This document shows, in pieces, positions 1-5,875 of a DNA stretch of 10,831 bases (its first letter is position 1; every line of letters starts with the position of its first letter). Both the position numbers and the translations under genes were made by a program. The notes beneath the pieces are model-generated. The model was not told the origin of the DNA. It was given only the letters and a program-made list of their open reading frames with translations, and did no database searches. The DNA comes from Solirubrobacteraceae bacterium (GTDB taxonomy: Bacteria > Actinomycetota > Thermoleophilia > Solirubrobacterales > Solirubrobacteraceae): NCBI GenBank assembly GCA_030043235.1, contig JASHYF010000315.1:1-10831 (forward strand), in the 5' to 3' direction.

Positions 1-2
1 TT

Positions 3-779
3 GCCGGTCCCGTGGGGCTGGCCGCGGCGAGCATGCGCATCCCGCTGGTGCTCATCGAGGCGGACAGCCATCTGGGGCTGACCAACCGCCTGCTCGCGCC
101 GTTTGCGCGGCGGGTGTGCCTCGCCTTCCCCCTGCCCGCGCGGGAGGGGCCGCGCTACCGGGTGACCGGGCGCCCGATCCCGCCGCCCGCGCACGACCGG
201 TCGCGCGCGCGGGGGCGCTTCGGGATCGAGCCGGGGGAGACGTGCGTGCTCGTGTTCGGCGGCTCGCTGGGGGCGCGCTCGATCAACCTCGCGGCCCTCG
301 ATGCGTTCGCGGATGCGCCTTTCCACGTGCTGCACGTGTGCGGCGTGCGCGATCACGCACAGCTGCGCGCCCGCGCCCTCCCGGCGAGCTACGACCTGCG
401 CGAGTATCTCGACCTGGCTGAGTTCGCCGACGCGCTCGCCGCCGCCGACCTCGTCGTCTCGCGCGCAGGCGGCTCGCTGTTCGAGATCGCCGCGCACGGG
501 CTGCCGGCGATCCTCGTGCCATACCCGCACGCGTCGGCCGACCATCAGGGCGCGAACGCGCGCTGGATGTCCCGCGCGGGCGCGGCGGTCACGATCCCCG
601 ACAGGGAGTTGAACGCGATGCGCCTGCGCACGCAGGTGCAAGAGCTGCTGTGCGACCGCGAGCGGCTGGCCGCGATGGCGCGCGCCTCGGCGAGCCTTGC
701 GCGCCCGCGGGCCGCGGAAGAGGTGGCCGAGGAGCTCCTGTCGGCCGCGAGCACGCGGCCGGAGGCCGCCGCGAGATGA
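3..779 (+). CDS. murG: MurG, UDP-GlcNAc:undecaprenyl-PP-MurNAc-pentapeptide GlcNAc transferase (5' truncated by window edge)
   Basis: MurG converts lipid I to lipid II at the inner face of the cytoplasmic membrane, the last intracellular step of peptidoglycan precursor synthesis. The frame is open from the left edge, so the gene starts outside; 258 residues are visible of a family length near 350. The first residues (AGPVGLAAAS) match the end of the family's GGY-SGP-GLAA region. A linker motif GGSLGARSIN is at visible residues 86-95. The C-terminal UDP-GlcNAc-binding domain shows SRAGGSLFEIAAHGLP (from about 153, with the conserved Glu near 161), followed by VPYPHA...DHQ-NA, as expected of the acceptor/nucleotide site. 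The stop codon overlaps the murC start (ATGA at 776-779), which implies translational coupling. The gene is very GC-rich, like murC and murB. Family assignment is secure. Confidence 0.95.
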   Translation, partial: AGPVGLAAASMRIPLVLIEADSHLGLTNRLLAPFARRVCLAFPLPAREGPRYRVTGRPIPPPAHDRSRARGRFGIEPGETCVLVFGGSLGARSINLAALDAFADAPFHVLHVCGVRDHAQLRARALPASYDLREYLDLAEFADALAAADLVVSRAGGSLFEIAAHGLPAILVPYPHASADHQGANARWMSRAGAAVTIPDRELNAMRLRTQVQELLCDRERLAAMARASASLARPRAAEEVAEELLSAASTRPEAAAR

Positions 780-2257
780 GCGCCCGCGAGCGTGCGGCTG
801 CGATCGGGCCGAGCGGCTCACGGCGTTCGCCGGCACGGAGCGAGCCGTCGGATATGCCCTGGCGCGGGCGGCGCATGCACTTCGTGGGGGTGGGCGGCGC
901 GGGCATGAGCGGCTACGCGCGCGCCGCGCACGCGCTGGGGGCCGAGGTCAGCGGCTCCGACAGGGCCGTCTCGCCCTACACCGAGCGTCTGGCCGCCGAT
1001 GGCGTGCTGCGCGCGCACATCGGCCACAGCGCGGAGAATCTCCCGGCGCCCGACGCGCTGGAGCTCGTGTACTCCTCGGCGGTGGCCGAGGACAACGTCG
1101 AGCGCCGCACCGCGCGTGAGCGCGGCGTCCGGGAGCGCCCGCGCGCGGAGCTGCTGGCCGAGCTCACGAGCCTGAGGCGCACGATCGCGGTGGCTGGCAC
1201 GCACGGCAAGACCACCACCGCGTCGATGCTCGCGCACGCGCTGCGCGGCGCGGGGCTCGACCCGGGCTGGCTCGTGGGCGCGCCGATCGGCGGCGGCCTG
1301 GCCAACGCGCACTGGGGCGCCGGCGAGTGGCTGGTGGTCGAGGCCGACGAGTCGGACCGCTCGATGCTCAGCGTCAGCCTCGAGGTGGCGGTGCTGACGA
1401 ACGTGGAGCTCGACCACCACGCGACGTTCGCCTCGCTGGCCGAGCTGCGCGACGCGTTCCGCGAGTTCCTCGCGCGCGCGAGGCGCGCGATCGTCGTGTG
1501 GGACCGGCCGGAGCTGCTCGCGCTGCTCCCGCCGCCGGGCGGCGTGGAGGTCGTTCCTTACGGTCTCGAGGCGGTCCCTGACGAGGCTGGCCCTGGCCAG
1601 GCGCTCGCCGGCCAGGCTGGCTCAGATCAGCCTGGCCGCCTGGCGCTGCTCGCGGGCGGCTCGCGCTTCGACTGGCGCGGGCACGAGGTGCGGCTGGAAG
1701 TTCCGGGGGAGCACAACGCCCTCGACGCGGCGGGCGCGCTGGAGGCGGCGCGGCTGGCCGGCGCGGACGTCGTGCTGGCGATCGACGCGCTGCGGGACTT
1801 TCGCGGCGCGGGGCGTCGCTTCCAGCGCCTCGGGCTCTCCGCGAACGGCGCGCAGGTGTTCGAGGACTACGCCCACCATCCGACCGAGATCGCCGCCACC
1901 CTGGCCGGCGCGCGCACCCTGCCCCACGAGCGCCTGGTCGCGGTGTTCCAACCGCACCTGTACTCGCGCACGAAGCTGCTCTCGCGCGAGTTCGGTATCG
2001 CGATGGCGCACGCGGACGCGATCGCGATACTCGACGTGTACCCCGCGCGGGAGCGCGCCGAGGACAATCCCGGCGTGAGCGCCCTGCTCGTCGCGGAGGC
2101 CGCAGCCGACGCGGCCGCGGGGCGCCCGGTGTACTGGCTGCCCACGTTCGCCGACGCCGAGCCCGTCCTGCGGGAGCTGCTGCGGGAGGGCGACGTGTGC
2201 GTCGTGATGGGTGCCGGCGACGTCGACCGGCTCGCAAGGAAGCTGGTGGCCTCGTGA
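776..2257 (+). CDS. murC: MurC, UDP-N-acetylmuramate--L-alanine ligase
   Basis: MurC is a cytoplasmic ATP-dependent ligase that adds L-Ala to UDP-MurNAc, the first amino acid of the stem peptide. The 493-residue product has the three Mur-ligase parts: an N-terminal Rossmann motif GVGGAGMSG near residues 37-46, the ATP-binding loop AGTHGKTTT at 140-148, VEADESDRS at about 188-196, TNVELDHH at 208-215, and C-terminal motifs FRGAGRRFQ, EDYAHHPTEI, FQPHLYSRT and DVYPARE. The length is normal (the E. coli protein is 491). The ATG at 776 overlaps the murG stop and is preferred. It gives about 33 residues before the Rossmann core, so starts at 854 or 875 are possible alternatives. A Gly/Ala/Gln-rich stretch encoded around 1580-1640 looks like a lineage-specific insert in the linker before the domain that binds the muramyl group and carries strong DNA inverted repeats (listed separately). 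Confidence 0.96.
   Translation: MSARERAAAIGPSGSRRSPARSEPSDMPWRGRRMHFVGVGGAGMSGYARAAHALGAEVSGSDRAVSPYTERLAADGVLRAHIGHSAENLPAPDALELVYSSAVAEDNVERRTARERGVRERPRAELLAELTSLRRTIAVAGTHGKTTTASMLAHALRGAGLDPGWLVGAPIGGGLANAHWGAGEWLVVEADESDRSMLSVSLEVAVLTNVELDHHATFASLAELRDAFREFLARARRAIVVWDRPELLALLPPPGGVEVVPYGLEAVPDEAGPGQALAGQAGSDQPGRLALLAGGSRFDWRGHEVRLEVPGEHNALDAAGALEAARLAGADVVLAIDALRDFRGAGRRFQRLGLSANGAQVFEDYAHHPTEIAATLAGARTLPHERLVAVFQPHLYSRTKLLSREFGIAMAHADAIAILDVYPARERAEDNPGVSALLVAEAAADAAAGRPVYWLPTFADAEPVLRELLREGDVCVVMGAGDVDRLARKLVAS
1609..1638. repeat. Strong inverted repeat inside murC
   Basis: Eleven-base perfect arms CGGCCAGGCTG (1609-1619) and CAGCCTGGCCG (1628-1638) flank an 8-base spacer. A second overlapping pair, CCTGGCC (1592-1598) and GGCCAGG (1610-1616), competes with it, and AGGCTGGC is directly repeated at 1584 and 1614. 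The cluster encodes the Gly/Ala/Gln-rich insert of MurC. The pairing is read directly; any RNA function is speculation. Confidence 0.8.
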
Positions 2258-2267
2258 AGACGATCGT

Positions 2268-2271
2268 GAGG
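2268..2271 (+). promoter_or_regulatory. Shine-Dalgarno-like GAGG deciding the murB start
   Basis: GAGG lies eight bases before the GTG at 2280. This supports that start over the upstream GTG at 2211, which would overlap murC and add 23 residues without any family feature. Confidence 0.5.
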
Positions 2272-2279
2272 CTCCGCTC

Positions 2280-3206
2280 GTGACCGCGGCGCCGAGCCGG
2301 CCGGCGAGCGTGCGGGCCAACTACGCGCTTGCACGGCTCACGACCGTCAAGACGGGCGGACCGGCGGAGTTCTTCGCACGCGCAGGCAGCGAGGAGGAGC
2401 TGATGGAACTGCTGGCATGGGCTCACGCCGGCTCCCTGGAGGTCAACGTCGTGGGATCCGGATCCAACCTGCTCGTCGCCGATGCGGGCGTGCGCGGCCT
2501 CGTGCTCAAGTTGGATCGTGAGCTCGCGGCGATCGCGCGCGAGGGTGCGCGCATCGTGTGCGGCGGAGGCGCGCGCCTGCCGGCGGTGGCCAGCGCTGCC
2601 GCTCGCGCCGGCCTTGCGGGGATCGAGTTCGGCGTGAACATCCCGGGCACGGTCGGAGGCGCGGTGCGGATGAACGCGAACGCGTACGGCGGCGAGCTCG
2701 AGCGGGTGCTCGAGTGGGTGGAGATCGCGACGGCGACAGGCGTCGAGCGTCGTGGCGCGCGCGAGCTCGGCTTTGGCTACCGTCGCTCCAATCTCACGCC
2801 CGCGGAGATCGTCGCGCGTGCGTCGCTGTCGCTCGTCCCCGCGAGCGTCGAGCGGGTGAAGGCGAGCCTCGCGGAGATGCGCCGTCGCCGTCACGAGGCA
2901 CAGCCGCAGGGCATCAAGACGTTCGGCTCCACGTTCAAGAACCCCGATGACCGATCGGAGATCGGCCAGCGTGCGGGTGGGCGCAGCGCCGGGCTGCTGC
3001 TGTCCGAGACCGGGTGCAACGGCCTCGCGCTCGGCGGCGCGCGCTTCGCGCCCAAGCACGCCAACTTCATCGAGAACACCGGCGCGGCCACCACCGCGGA
3101 TGTGGTCGCCGTGATGGCCGAGGGTCGCCGGCGCGTGCTCGAGCGTTTCGGCGTGACGCTCGAGCCGGAGGTGCAGACGCTCGGCGAGGTGCGCTTCCCC
3201 TGGTGA
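2280..3206 (+). CDS. murB: MurB, UDP-N-acetylenolpyruvoylglucosamine reductase (type II-like)
   Basis: MurB is the FAD- and NADPH-dependent cytoplasmic reductase that turns UDP-GlcNAc-enolpyruvate into UDP-MurNAc, the substrate of the MurC encoded just upstream. From the GTG at 2280 the product has 308 residues. It shows the FAD-binding motif GSGSNLLV near 59-66, NIPGTVGGAV and MNANAYGGE near 120-137, and GSTFKNP, whose Ser (about 217) occupies the catalytic proton-donor position. These are followed by AGLLLSETG, KHANFIENTG and a terminal LEPEVQ, whose second Glu (about 297) corresponds to the other catalytic residue. The compact length and the motif around KHANFI fit the shorter type II class. 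The gap to murC is 22 bases. No ftsQ follows, and the sequence changes to lower-GC accessory genes right after the stop. Confidence 0.95.
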   Translation: MTAAPSRPASVRANYALARLTTVKTGGPAEFFARAGSEEELMELLAWAHAGSLEVNVVGSGSNLLVADAGVRGLVLKLDRELAAIAREGARIVCGGGARLPAVASAAARAGLAGIEFGVNIPGTVGGAVRMNANAYGGELERVLEWVEIATATGVERRGARELGFGYRRSNLTPAEIVARASLSLVPASVERVKASLAEMRRRRHEAQPQGIKTFGSTFKNPDDRSEIGQRAGGRSAGLLLSETGCNGLALGGARFAPKHANFIENTGAATTADVVAVMAEGRRRVLERFGVTLEPEVQTLGEVRFPW

Positions 3207-3217
3207 GCGCTCAGGGC

Positions 3218-3234
3218 CGGCCGCAAGTCGGCCG
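3218..3234. repeat. Short hairpin after murB
   Basis: CGGCCG (3218-3223) and CGGCCG (3229-3234) can form a 6-bp GC stem with loop CAAGT, 11 bases after the murB stop. No T-run follows, so it could be a weak intrinsic terminator or only a symmetric site. Confidence 0.4.
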
Positions 3235-3260
3235 AATGATCGCCATCGAATCGTCGTACC

Positions 3261-3279
3261 TGGTCATTATACTGGCCAT
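3261..3279 (+). promoter_or_regulatory. -10 box and operator-like repeat for the first toxin-antitoxin operon
   Basis: TATACT at 3268-3273 is a good -10 hexamer that ends six bases before the ATG at 3280, so transcription would start at or near the A of the start codon (leaderless mRNA). I see no convincing -35. TGGTCA (3261-3266) and TGGCCA (3273-3278) form an imperfect inverted repeat across the -10, the kind of site a Phd-type antitoxin would bind for autoregulation. Binding by this antitoxin is inferred. Confidence 0.5.
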
Positions 3280-3507
3280 ATGCCCAGACAAGTGACCGCA
3301 ACTGATGCCAAGGCGACGATTCTCCGCCTGCTGGACGACGCTGCTGCCGGCGAGGAGATCGAGATCACCCGGCACGGCCGTCCGGTCGCGCGCCTCGTGC
3401 CGGCATTCGGCGCTCGCTCATTGAAAGGATCATTCGAAGGAGTAGCTATGACCGCTGGCGAGGAGGAGCAACTGTTCTCGACCGGCGCGCCCTGGAACGC
3501 GTCGTGA
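3280..3507 (+). CDS. Phd/YefM-family antitoxin
   Basis: This 75-residue protein is the predicted antitoxin of a type II module; such proteins neutralise the cognate toxin and repress their own operon. The N-terminal half reads TATDAKATILRLLDDAAAGEE followed by IEITRHGRPVARLVP, the typical Phd/YefM fold pattern (conserved Ala, the helix, and I-I-T-R-G-P-A-L-P). The C-terminal part (about residues 45-75) is acidic and less conserved, as expected for the toxin-wrapping tail. The ATG at 3280 lies just after a TATACT -10 box, suggesting a leaderless transcript. Its stop overlaps the toxin start (GTGA at 3504-3507), so the two are coupled. The family call is confident; partner identity rests on adjacency. 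Confidence 0.88.
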   Translation: MPRQVTATDAKATILRLLDDAAAGEEIEITRHGRPVARLVPAFGARSLKGSFEGVAMTAGEEEQLFSTGAPWNAS

Positions 3508-3899
3508 GCCGGGCCGTCCTGCTCGATAGCCACGTCGTTCACTGGTGGTCAGCTGAGCCACAGCGAGTGAGCAAACCCGCACGCGAAGCTCTCGACGGCG
3601 CACAGGAGCTCGTGGTGGCAGCCATCTCCTGGTTCGAGCTCGCGTGGCTAGCCAGGCACGAGCGCATCACCGTCAACATCCCAATCCGATCATGGCTGGA
3701 CGGGCTCGCCATTCAGTTGCGGACAATCGGAGTGACTCCGGCGATCGCCGACACCGCCGTTGCGCTGCCCTCGTCGTTTCCGGGCGATCCCGCCGACCGG
3801 CTGATCTACGCGACCGCCATCGAGCATGATTTGCCGCTCGTCACAAAGGATCGTGCGATGCTCGATCACGCTCACCCGCGCTCGCTGGCGGTTTGGTAG
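3504..3899 (+). CDS. vapC: VapC-like PIN-domain toxin
   Basis: This 131-residue PIN-domain protein is a predicted Mg2+-dependent ribonuclease toxin. The acidic metal-binding residues are visible in order: Asp8 in LLDSHVVHWW, Glu45 in SWFELAWLA, Asp95 and Asp98 in GDPADRLIYATA, and Asp116 in LVTKDRAML. The spacing and the DPADRLI/TKD motifs are those of the PIN subgroup commonly paired with Phd-type antitoxins, which matches the gene just upstream. The GTG start overlaps the antitoxin stop by four bases. All core residues are present, so the toxin looks functional. The RNA target (tRNA or rRNA in studied VapC proteins) cannot be inferred from sequence. Confidence 0.9.
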   Translation: MSRAVLLDSHVVHWWSAEPQRVSKPAREALDGAQELVVAAISWFELAWLARHERITVNIPIRSWLDGLAIQLRTIGVTPAIADTAVALPSSFPGDPADRLIYATAIEHDLPLVTKDRAMLDHAHPRSLAVW

Positions 3900-3920
3900 C
3901 AAGCGAGCAGCTGTGTAGAG

Positions 3921-3936
3921 AGCGGGAGCGACGGGG
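3921..3936. repeat. 16-bp direct repeat, copy 1
   Basis: AGCGGGAGCGACGGGG occurs here, 21 bases after the vapC stop, and again without mismatch at 4981-4996. GTGTA precedes both copies, with three extra bases (GAG) in this one. The pair brackets the MazEF-like segment. Confidence 0.85.
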
Positions 3937-4221
3937 ATGGACGCGCTCTGGACAACTCATCGAGATTCGGGCGTAGCGGTTCGGGCGACTGCACCGACTG
4001 TCGTCGATCGTGCCACGACCGCCAAGGAGCAGCTCTTGAGAGAAGCGCCCGACTGGAGCGAGCACGATGCAGAAGTCGCCCTACGGGCCGTCCAGCGCGG
4101 ACATTCAGGCGGCGACACAGACGGGTGGGGCGCCCTCTCCGAGATACATGATGTGGCGGTCCGAGACACCATGCGGAGACTCGTCGAGGAGGATCATGGA
4201 GCTGGCCACGAGCCCTGGTAG
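3937..4221 (+). CDS. Solitary, probably decayed copy of the adjacent MazE-like antitoxin
   Basis: This 94-codon open frame carries, from codon 27, a 68-codon segment (4015-4221) homologous to the antitoxin at 4305-4511. The offset is exactly 290 bases at both ends, so the copies have equal length. The first 27 residues align well (TAKEQLLREAPDWSE against TAKEKLLERAPDFTE), and both end in Trp followed by TAG. The C-terminal half has diverged almost completely. At the position of the intact copy's ATG this copy has ACG, and the upstream TATCAT box reads TGTCGT. Translation would therefore need the ATG at 3937 and add an unrelated 26-residue leader. After the stop, a few bases resemble the next toxin's start (CTGGTAGG against TTGGTAGG), then homology ends, so the toxin is missing. 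It may be a pseudogene, or a stand-alone regulator that kept the N-terminal half. No independent evidence of expression is visible. Confidence 0.45.
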   Translation: MDALWTTHRDSGVAVRATAPTVVDRATTAKEQLLREAPDWSEHDAEVALRAVQRGHSGGDTDGWGALSEIHDVAVRDTMRRLVEEDHGAGHEPW

Positions 4222-4288
4222 GACGTACGCGGCAACGTTGTAATGGGCGGCGCATTGTAGACCGCACTGGCGATGACGCGCCCCCGAC

Positions 4289-4294
4289 TATCAT
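4289..4294 (+). promoter_or_regulatory. Possible -10 box for the MazEF-like operon
   Basis: TATCAT ends ten bases before the ATG at 4305, which predicts a 5' leader of only a few bases. No clear -35 or Shine-Dalgarno sequence is seen. The matching position in the upstream decayed copy is altered to TGTCGT. Confidence 0.35.
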
Positions 4295-4304
4295 CGAGAG
4301 TGCC

Positions 4305-4511
4305 ATGACCGCGAAGGAAAAGCTGCTCGAGCGCGCCCCCGACTTCACCGAGGCCGAGGCGACGGCGGCGCTGCGAGTTGTCGAAGCTCAGGCCGAACTC
4401 GCCCGCTACCTCTACGAGGAGGCGAAGCTCTCCAGCGAGGCGTTGGATGAGCGTGAGCGCGCGTGGGCCGAGGCCAACGCGCGCGAGGCGATCCGCGAAG
4501 AGTCTTGGTAG
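4305..4511 (+). CDS. MazE-like antitoxin of a MazEF-type module
   Basis: This 68-residue, strongly charged protein begins MTAKEKLLERAPDFTEAEA and continues as a predicted amphipathic helix rich in Glu, Ala and Arg (about residues 18-66), ending in EESW. It immediately precedes, and its end overlaps, a MazF-family toxin frame, which is the main reason for calling it the antitoxin. The N-terminal segment is conserved in the tandem copy at 4015-4221 and probably carries the operator- or dimer-forming part, while the C-terminal helix would contact the toxin. That division is inference from how MazE-type antitoxins usually work. I do not recognise a canonical AbrB or ribbon-helix-helix signature, so the fold is uncertain. 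Translation probably starts almost at the transcript end. Confidence 0.7.
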   Translation: MTAKEKLLERAPDFTEAEATAALRVVEAQAELARYLYEEAKLSSEALDERERAWAEANAREAIREESW

Positions 4512-4816
4512 GCCGCGGCGCGGTCTTCTGGCTCGAGCTCGAGCTTGAAGGCCGGCGGCCGGTGTGTGTCCTTACACGCGATGCCGCAATCTCTGCGCTC
4601 GCAAATGTCGTCGTCGCCTTGGTCACGACACGCGTGCGCGAGCTTCCGAGCGAGGTGCCGCTGGGCCCAGAGGACGGACTCCCGCAGCCGTGCGTCATCA
4701 GCCTCGACAACCTACGGACCGTACCCAAGGCGCAGCTCGTCGAACCGATCACGACGCTCGGCCCCGAAAAGCTCGCTGCGCTCTGCAGGGCCCTACGCAG
4801 CGCCACGGACTGCTGA
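4505..4816 (+). CDS. mazF: MazF/PemK-family endoribonuclease toxin
   Basis: This is a predicted mRNA interferase, a small dimeric SH3-like ribonuclease. From the TTG at 4505 it has 103 residues. GRGAVFWLELE is the first strand (the usual RGEIW-W-L position). RRPVCVLTRDAAI, VVVALVTTRVRELPSEVPL, EDGLPQPCVISLDNLRTVPKAQL and LGPEKLAALCRAL follow in the family order and at normal spacing. The TTG overlaps the antitoxin stop (TAG at 4509-4511). An in-frame GTG at 4463 would add 14 residues encoded entirely within the antitoxin gene and is less likely. GAAGAG just upstream of the TTG is a weak and rather close ribosome-binding site, so coupling to antitoxin translation is likely. No truncation is apparent; cleavage specificity cannot be read from the sequence. 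Confidence 0.85.
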   Translation: MVGRGAVFWLELELEGRRPVCVLTRDAAISALANVVVALVTTRVRELPSEVPLGPEDGLPQPCVISLDNLRTVPKAQLVEPITTLGPEKLAALCRALRSATDC

Positions 4817-5051
4817 GAAGCGCGGCGCACGCGAACGGGCGTACCACCGCACAGAGCGGAGCACATGGGCGGCGATGAGGGGGTCCGGGGCGAGAACGAA
4901 GGCACGCGTGAGCGACCCGCTTCAAACCCGCTCCTGACACCGAGGGGGAAGGCCCTCAGCACACACAAAGCGGAGGTGTAAGCGGGAGCGACGGGGGTCG
5001 GGTCCGGTCTTTACACATCGAGGAATCGAGATCCGATGACGTCCGCACGGG
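4817..5051. other. Intergenic stretch between the second and third toxin-antitoxin modules
   Basis: I see no gene here. It contains a weak hairpin (GAGGG 4942-4946, CCCTC 4953-4957) without a T-run, the second copy of the 16-base direct repeat, and a TTTACA (5010-5015) resembling a -35 box but lacking a well-spaced -10. Confidence 0.4.
4981..4996. repeat. 16-bp direct repeat, copy 2
   Basis: Identical to 3921-3936, exactly 1,060 bases downstream. It lies in the intergenic stretch before the third module. Confidence 0.85.
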
Positions 5052-5261
5052 ATGGCAGGATTTTCGGCCGATACCATGAGATCCGTGGCGAGCAAGCAGA
5101 CCAACGGCAGACCCGAGCGTCTCAGCCCCGAGAGGCTGGCTGAACTGACGCATCCGCCTAAGTACAAAACCGTTGAAGAGCGGCGCGCGGCGCTCAAGGC
5201 GGCTACCGAGGGACTTCGCTTCAAGGTCCGTGTAACTCGGGACATGTACCGCCCGCGATAA
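5052..5261 (+). CDS. Small hypothetical protein, putative antitoxin of the downstream PIN protein
   Basis: This protein of up to 69 residues ends three bases before a PIN-domain gene, the usual place for an antitoxin. I do not recognise its family. It is basic at both ends, with a middle segment LSPERLAELTHPPKYKTVEERRAALKAATEG containing two likely helices, and a C-terminus FKVRVTRDMYRPR. The start is uncertain: ATG 5052, ATG 5076 and GTG 5085 are all in frame, and none has a good ribosome-binding site. TACCAT at 5072-5077 could be a -10 box that would make the GTG at 5085 a leaderless start, giving 58 residues. The antitoxin role rests on position and size only; it could instead be an unrelated small protein. 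Confidence 0.6.
   Translation: MAGFSADTMRSVASKQTNGRPERLSPERLAELTHPPKYKTVEERRAALKAATEGLRFKVRVTRDMYRPR
5072..5077 (+). promoter_or_regulatory. Possible -10 box for the third toxin-antitoxin module
   Basis: TACCAT fits the TANNNT pattern, with the in-frame GTG at 5085 seven bases downstream, as in the leaderless layout before the first module. It is a weak match and I find no -35. Confidence 0.25.
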
Positions 5262-5264
5262 GCC

Positions 5265-5855
5265 ATGACACCCATGGGCAGGCGCCAGCCGGCCACTCGC
5301 GGCGTGTTCGCGATTGAGCAGGAAGAGCTTCTGCTGCCCGATCCGATCGCCCTCGACACCAGCTTTGTGGTCGAGGCCCTCGTCGCCACCCAGCCACTCC
5401 ACGGTGTATGCAGCCCTTGCCTCGCCCACATCTTCGAGAGCGGCGTATCCGTCGCAACCAGTGAGCTGCTTCGCGTCGAGCTGGCCGAGGCCGTCTTCGC
5501 AAACGCGCTCAAGGAGCGCTGGGGACGACAATGGCGACGCCACCGAACCGACGGGCGATCGCGTGCGCGGGCCGGCCGTCTTCTGGACCAAACCGAGGTC
5601 CGGTACGAGAAGATGCTCGCAAGCCTGACGCACATCTCGATTCCGCTCGGCGACATAACGACCGCCGCGACAACCTTCATGAGGGAGTATGGGCTCGCGT
5701 CCTACGACGCGGCGCATGCGGCGAGCGCGATCGCCGCTGGTGCCGAGGCGATCGTGACCATCGACACCGGGTTCGCGCTCCTGCCCGCATCGCTGCTCAC
5801 GATCTACACCGACCGCTCACGCCTCGCCTCTTGTCGCGCCAAGCGACCGCACTGA
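5265..5855 (+). CDS. PIN-domain protein, probable toxin
   Basis: This 196-residue protein has a PIN nuclease core starting near residue 28. Visible acidic positions are Asp31 in IALDTSFVVEAL, Glu72 in ELLRVELAEAVF, Asp148 in ASYDAAHAASAI and Asp167 in IVTIDTGFALLP, the order expected for a metal-dependent PIN ribonuclease. It is longer than a standard VapC (about 130 residues), with a 27-residue leader and a basic insertion between the second and third motifs (residues about 84-125, Arg/Trp-rich then RYEKMLASL). It starts three bases after the small gene upstream, so the two are probably one operon. The motif set differs from the first PIN toxin (YDAAHA rather than DPADRLI), so this is a different subfamily, not a duplication. 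The stop lies inside a small inverted repeat. Confidence 0.8.
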   Translation: MTPMGRRQPATRGVFAIEQEELLLPDPIALDTSFVVEALVATQPLHGVCSPCLAHIFESGVSVATSELLRVELAEAVFANALKERWGRQWRRHRTDGRSRARAGRLLDQTEVRYEKMLASLTHISIPLGDITTAATTFMREYGLASYDAAHAASAIAAGAEAIVTIDTGFALLPASLLTIYTDRSRLASCRAKRPH

Positions 5856-5875
5856 AAAACCCCCCTTTACAGTGC
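5849..5875. repeat. Inverted repeat at the PIN gene stop, possible terminator
   Basis: GCACTG (5849-5854) and CAGTGC (5870-5875) flank a 15-base loop containing AAAAA, CCCCCC and TTT. The TGA at 5853 lies inside it. The stem is short and no T-run follows, so termination is uncertain. Confidence 0.3.

Noticed and set aside
2211..2279. Upstream GTG at 2211 as the murB start
   Set aside because: It would overlap murC by 47 bases and add residues with no family similarity. The GTG at 2280 has a spaced GAGG.
1374..3059. Long minus-strand open frame opposite murC and murB
   Set aside because: It is a shadow of high-GC coding sequence: Arg/Pro/Ala-rich, without motifs, and fully opposite two certain genes.
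3921..4996. Direct repeat as a tRNA 3'-end attachment site
   Set aside because: The complement CCCCGTCGCTCCCGCT faintly resembles a tRNA 3' end, but the stem lengths do not fit and there is no tRNA or integrase gene in the window.
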